A DNA stretch of 64,000 nt from the NCBI RefSeq assembly GCF_014306135.1, contig NZ_JACRWD010000004.1, forward strand, positions 1-64,000, in the 5' to 3' direction. The position numbers were made by a program, and so were the translations under genes. This document shows positions 61,223 to 64,000 of the stretch, piece by piece. Positions within the stretch are counted from its first letter, which is position 1. The number at the start of each line of letters is the position of its first letter. A model generated the notes under the pieces. The model did no database searches. It worked only from the letters and a program-made list of their open reading frames with translations, and was not told the origin of the DNA. The stretch is from Paraclostridium hominis (GTDB taxonomy: Bacteria; Bacillota; Clostridia; Peptostreptococcales; Peptostreptococcaceae).

Positions 61223-63613
61223 ATGTTAGTACCTTTAAAATGGCTTAGAGACTACGTTGATATAGATAGAGAAACTCAAGAATTCGCTGATATGATGACT
61301 ATGACAGGGTCAAAAGTTGAGAAAGTAGAATTCTTTGGAAAAGAAACTAATGGAGTTGAAGTATGTAAAATACTTGAAATAGAACAACATCCAGATGCAG
61401 ATAGATTAAAAGTTACTAAAGTTGAAGTTGCTGATGGTCAAATACTTCAAATAGTAACAAATGCAACAAATATAAATGTTGGAGATTTTGTTCCTGTTGC
61501 TAGAATAGGTGCAGTATTACCTGGTGATTTTAAAATAAAAAAAGGTAAGTTAAGAGGAGTTTTATCAGAAGGAATGTTCTGTGGAGCTGAAGAATTAACT
61601 ATACCTTCTCAGTATGTTGAAGAACATAAAAAAGATGGAATATATATACTAGATCATCAAGATTCATTCGAATTAGGTATGGATGTAAGAGAAGTTTTAG
61701 GTATAAATGATGCTTTAATAGAGTTTGAAATAACTTCAAATAGACCAGACTGTAGATCAATATTAGGAATAGCTAGAGAAGCTGCTGTTACTTTAGGAAA
61801 GGAATTAAAATTCCCAGAAATAAAAGTAAATGGTTCAGATGAAGAAATGAGCTTTGAAATAGATGTTCAGACTGATTTATGTAAAAGATATTGTGGAAAA
61901 GTTGTAAAAGATGTTAAGGTAGGTCCTTCTCCATATTGGATGCAAAGAAGACTTATAGAAGCAGGAATGAGACCAATAAACAATATAGTGGATATAACAA
62001 ACTATGTTATGTTAGAATTAGGTCAACCTTTACATGCTTTTGATTTAGATGATATAAAATATAATAAAATGACAGTGAAATTAGCTCAAGAAGGTGAAAA
62101 GTTTACAACTTTAGATGGTGTTGAAAGAACATTAACATCAGATATGCTTGTTATAGGAAATAAAGACAAAACTTTAGACTTAGCTGGTATAATGGGCGGA
62201 GAAAACTCAGAAGTAAAAGATACAACTACATCTATATTCTTAGAAGGTGCAAGCTTTGCTAAAGAAAATATAAGAGCTACATCTAAAAAATTAAGTTTAA
62301 GAACAGAAGCATCATCTAGATTTGAAAAAGGAATAGATATAAACTTAACAGAAGTTGCTGTAAATAGAGCATGCCAATTAATAGAAGAATTAGGTTGTGG
62401 TAGAGTTCTTAACGGTATGTTAGATTATTATCCTAAAAAAGAAGAAATACAAAAAATAACAGTTAACCCAGAAAGAATAAACAAGTTATTAGGTGTTAAT
62501 GTAGCGATGGACCAATTTTTAAACATATTAGAGAGATTAGAGTTTAAATGCAACTTAATATCTTCTGATAAGTTAGAATTAGAAGTTCCAAGCTTCAGAT
62601 TAGATATAACTGAAGATGCAGATATATTAGAAGAAATAGCTAGAATATACGGATATGATAATATACCATCAGCTACATTAGAAGGAAATGCTACAGCTGG
62701 TGTTAAAACAGAAAAACAAAAATTCATAGATGATATAAAATTCAACTCTATAGCTGTAGGTTTAAATGAAATATTAACATATTCATTTGTAAGCCCTAGA
62801 GGAGTAGATAAAATAAACTTAGCTCAAGACGATGAAAGAAGAGATTTTGTTAAGATAATAAATCCATTAGGTGAAGAAACTTCTGTTATGAGAACTACTT
62901 TAATACCTAATATGATAGATGTAATATCAACAAACTTATCTCATAAAGTTGAGGAAGCTTATGCTTTTGAGTGTGGAAACACATTTAAACCACAAGAAGG
63001 ATTACCTGTAGAAACAAAGAAAATGTCTATAGGAATGTATGGAAAAGATGTAGATTTCTTCACATTAAAAGGTGCTGTTGAAACTATATTAAACAACGTT
63101 GGATTTAAAGGTTATGAAATTGAACCTGAAACTAAAAATTTAACATTCCACCCTGGAAGATGTGCTAAATTAGTGTATAATAATATATGTATAGGTACTT
63201 TTGGAGAACTACATCCAGATGTATTAGAAAACTACGATTTAAATCAAAGAGTTTACATTGCTGAAATAAATGTAGATTTAGTATTTGAGAACTTAAACAA
63301 TGCGAAAGTTTATAATCCATTACCTAAATATCCATCAACTACTAGAGATATAGCTTTATTAGTTAAAGATGAAGTATTTGTTAAGCAAATAGAAGATATA
63401 ATAAAAGCAAATGGAGAAGATATATTAGAAAGTTATCAATTATTCGATGTTTATAAAGGTGCTCAAATAGAAGAAGGACATAAATCTATAGCATACTCAA
63501 TAACATATAGAAGTAAAGATAAAACTTTAACTGATGAAGAAGTAGCTAAAGTTCATGATAAAATAGTAAGTGAACTAAGTGAAAAATTAAATGCAAATTT
63601 AAGATCAAACTAA
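61223..63613 (+). CDS. pheT: Phenylalanyl-tRNA synthetase beta subunit
   Basis: 796 residues. N-terminal LVPLKWLRDYVDID, tRNA-binding domain (EIEQHPDADRLKVTKVEVADG), the B3/B4 editing region (SNRPDCRSILGIAREAA, INNIVDITNYVMLELGQPLHAFDLD), B5 domain, and the C-terminal ferredoxin-fold anticodon-binding domain (NPLPKYPSTTRDIALLV). It binds tRNA-Phe and removes mischarged Tyr. Begins 15 bases after pheS with AGGAGG upstream; same transcript. Confidence 0.96.
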   Translation: MLVPLKWLRDYVDIDRETQEFADMMTMTGSKVEKVEFFGKETNGVEVCKILEIEQHPDADRLKVTKVEVADGQILQIVTNATNINVGDFVPVARIGAVLPGDFKIKKGKLRGVLSEGMFCGAEELTIPSQYVEEHKKDGIYILDHQDSFELGMDVREVLGINDALIEFEITSNRPDCRSILGIAREAAVTLGKELKFPEIKVNGSDEEMSFEIDVQTDLCKRYCGKVVKDVKVGPSPYWMQRRLIEAGMRPINNIVDITNYVMLELGQPLHAFDLDDIKYNKMTVKLAQEGEKFTTLDGVERTLTSDMLVIGNKDKTLDLAGIMGGENSEVKDTTTSIFLEGASFAKENIRATSKKLSLRTEASSRFEKGIDINLTEVAVNRACQLIEELGCGRVLNGMLDYYPKKEEIQKITVNPERINKLLGVNVAMDQFLNILERLEFKCNLISSDKLELEVPSFRLDITEDADILEEIARIYGYDNIPSATLEGNATAGVKTEKQKFIDDIKFNSIAVGLNEILTYSFVSPRGVDKINLAQDDERRDFVKIINPLGEETSVMRTTLIPNMIDVISTNLSHKVEEAYAFECGNTFKPQEGLPVETKKMSIGMYGKDVDFFTLKGAVETILNNVGFKGYEIEPETKNLTFHPGRCAKLVYNNICIGTFGELHPDVLENYDLNQRVYIAEINVDLVFENLNNAKVYNPLPKYPSTTRDIALLVKDEVFVKQIEDIIKANGEDILESYQLFDVYKGAQIEEGHKSIAYSITYRSKDKTLTDEEVAKVHDKIVSELSEKLNANLRSN

Positions 63614-63641
63614 TTACGTAACAAATGTAGGGGGGGTTAGG

Positions 63642-64000
63642 ATGAATAAAGTTACAGTAAAGATACATGGATCTGAATATCCTATGGTGTCTGAGAAATC
63701 TAAAGATTATATGATAAAAATAGCTCACTATGTAGATGAAGAAATGACTAGAATTTCAGAATCAAATTCATTACTTAGTACATCTCAAGTAGCCATATTA
63801 TCAGCTTTAACTGTTACAGACTTATTATTTGAATGCTCAGAAGAAAATGATAAGTTAACTAAAGAAAATGAAGAGTTAGTTAAAAAAGCAGAAAAGCCTA
63901 ACCAAGAAGTTCAACTAGAGATGAGAAAATTAAAGTTAGAACTTAATAAAAAGGTTGAAGAACTTGGAACAAAACAAACTGAGATAGATTCTTTAAAGTC
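63642..64000 (+). CDS. zapA: Cell division protein ZapA (partial, runs off window)
   Basis: The first 119 residues are seen, with no stop before the window end. MNKVTVKIHGSEYPMVSEKSKDYMIKIAHYVDEEM is the ZapA N-terminal globular domain, and ATSQVAILSALTVTDLLFE-like (TSQVAILSALTVTDLLFE) precedes a long coiled coil (about 70 onward, rich in Glu and Lys). ZapA crosslinks FtsZ filaments at the Z ring. The G-run GGGGGGTTAGG precedes the ATG. It lies 28 bases after pheT, the usual position in Firmicutes. Confidence 0.9.
   Translation, partial: MNKVTVKIHGSEYPMVSEKSKDYMIKIAHYVDEEMTRISESNSLLSTSQVAILSALTVTDLLFECSEENDKLTKENEELVKKAEKPNQEVQLEMRKLKLELNKKVEELGTKQTEIDSLK

Noticed and set aside
62428..62745. 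Minus-strand open frame of 105 codons
   Set aside because: Antisense shadow within pheT.

Overview
The window is very AT-rich, strongly prefers ATA/AGA/TTA codons and has dense rho-independent terminators. It reads as an ordinary chromosomal segment of a spore-forming anaerobic Firmicute. SleC, YtxC, reverse rubrerythrins, AdhE, class II aldolase and the T-box/L20-leader style of regulation point to Peptostreptococcaceae (Clostridioides / Paraclostridium / Romboutsia relatives). The species cannot be fixed from sequence reading alone. No prophage, insertion sequence, tRNA or CRISPR array was seen.

Layout. 1-130: 5S rRNA closing an rRNA operon. 269-2262: a rhodanese-like lipoprotein, then two almost identical reverse rubrerythrins, the first behind a sigmaB-type promoter. 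2533-2942: a complete cobalamin riboswitch followed by two terminators and no gene. 3072-8852: PcrA helicase, M18 aminopeptidase, patatin, a small P-loop protein and cyclophilin, facing a Mn-dependent pyrophosphatase. 10541-14355: AdhE with a Rex operator, then two small unknown minus-strand genes around a hairpin-rich gap. 14441-22406: YkgJ and MBL proteins, a small alarmone synthetase, phosphoesterase, nucleotidase, DUF1904, RsuA and RlmD. 22473-27882: aldolase, the GlcT/RAT/PtsG glucose PTS module and a DUF4163/DUF3298 protein. 27892-33872: SleC, PrsW, a HEPN-domain protein resembling CARF-less Cas02710, signal peptidase I, a TIM-barrel protein and a TGS-uridine kinase fusion. 33926-43487: glutaminase, ArsR-type regulator, endonuclease IV, aldo/keto reductase, a solitary RusA, QueG, a Lon-like protease, endonuclease III and VanW. 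43561-49237: TrmL and the BMP-type nucleoside ABC transporter. 49313-51572: DUF6873, YtxC and DUF445. 51582-53860: T-box-controlled ThrRS. 53859-55259: a soluble FtsH-like protease. 55420-56806: the infC-rpmI-rplT operon with an L20-type leader and an ATT start for infC. 56969-59837: KtrB/KtrA and an rRNA methyltransferase. 59848-64000: T-box-controlled pheST and the start of zapA.

Most genes are housekeeping. Regulation is unusually readable: sigmaB and sigmaA promoters, Rex operator, GlcT antitermination, two T-boxes, ribosomal-protein leader, cobalamin riboswitch. The three items most worth follow-up are the HEPN protein at 30025-30855, the orphan cobalamin riboswitch at 2533-2830 and the membrane-anchor-less FtsH at 53859-55259. 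Several start codons were moved downstream of the longest open frame because a clear Shine-Dalgarno lies inside the longer version, and infC was extended upstream to a non-canonical start. Start choices are inferences from sequence only.
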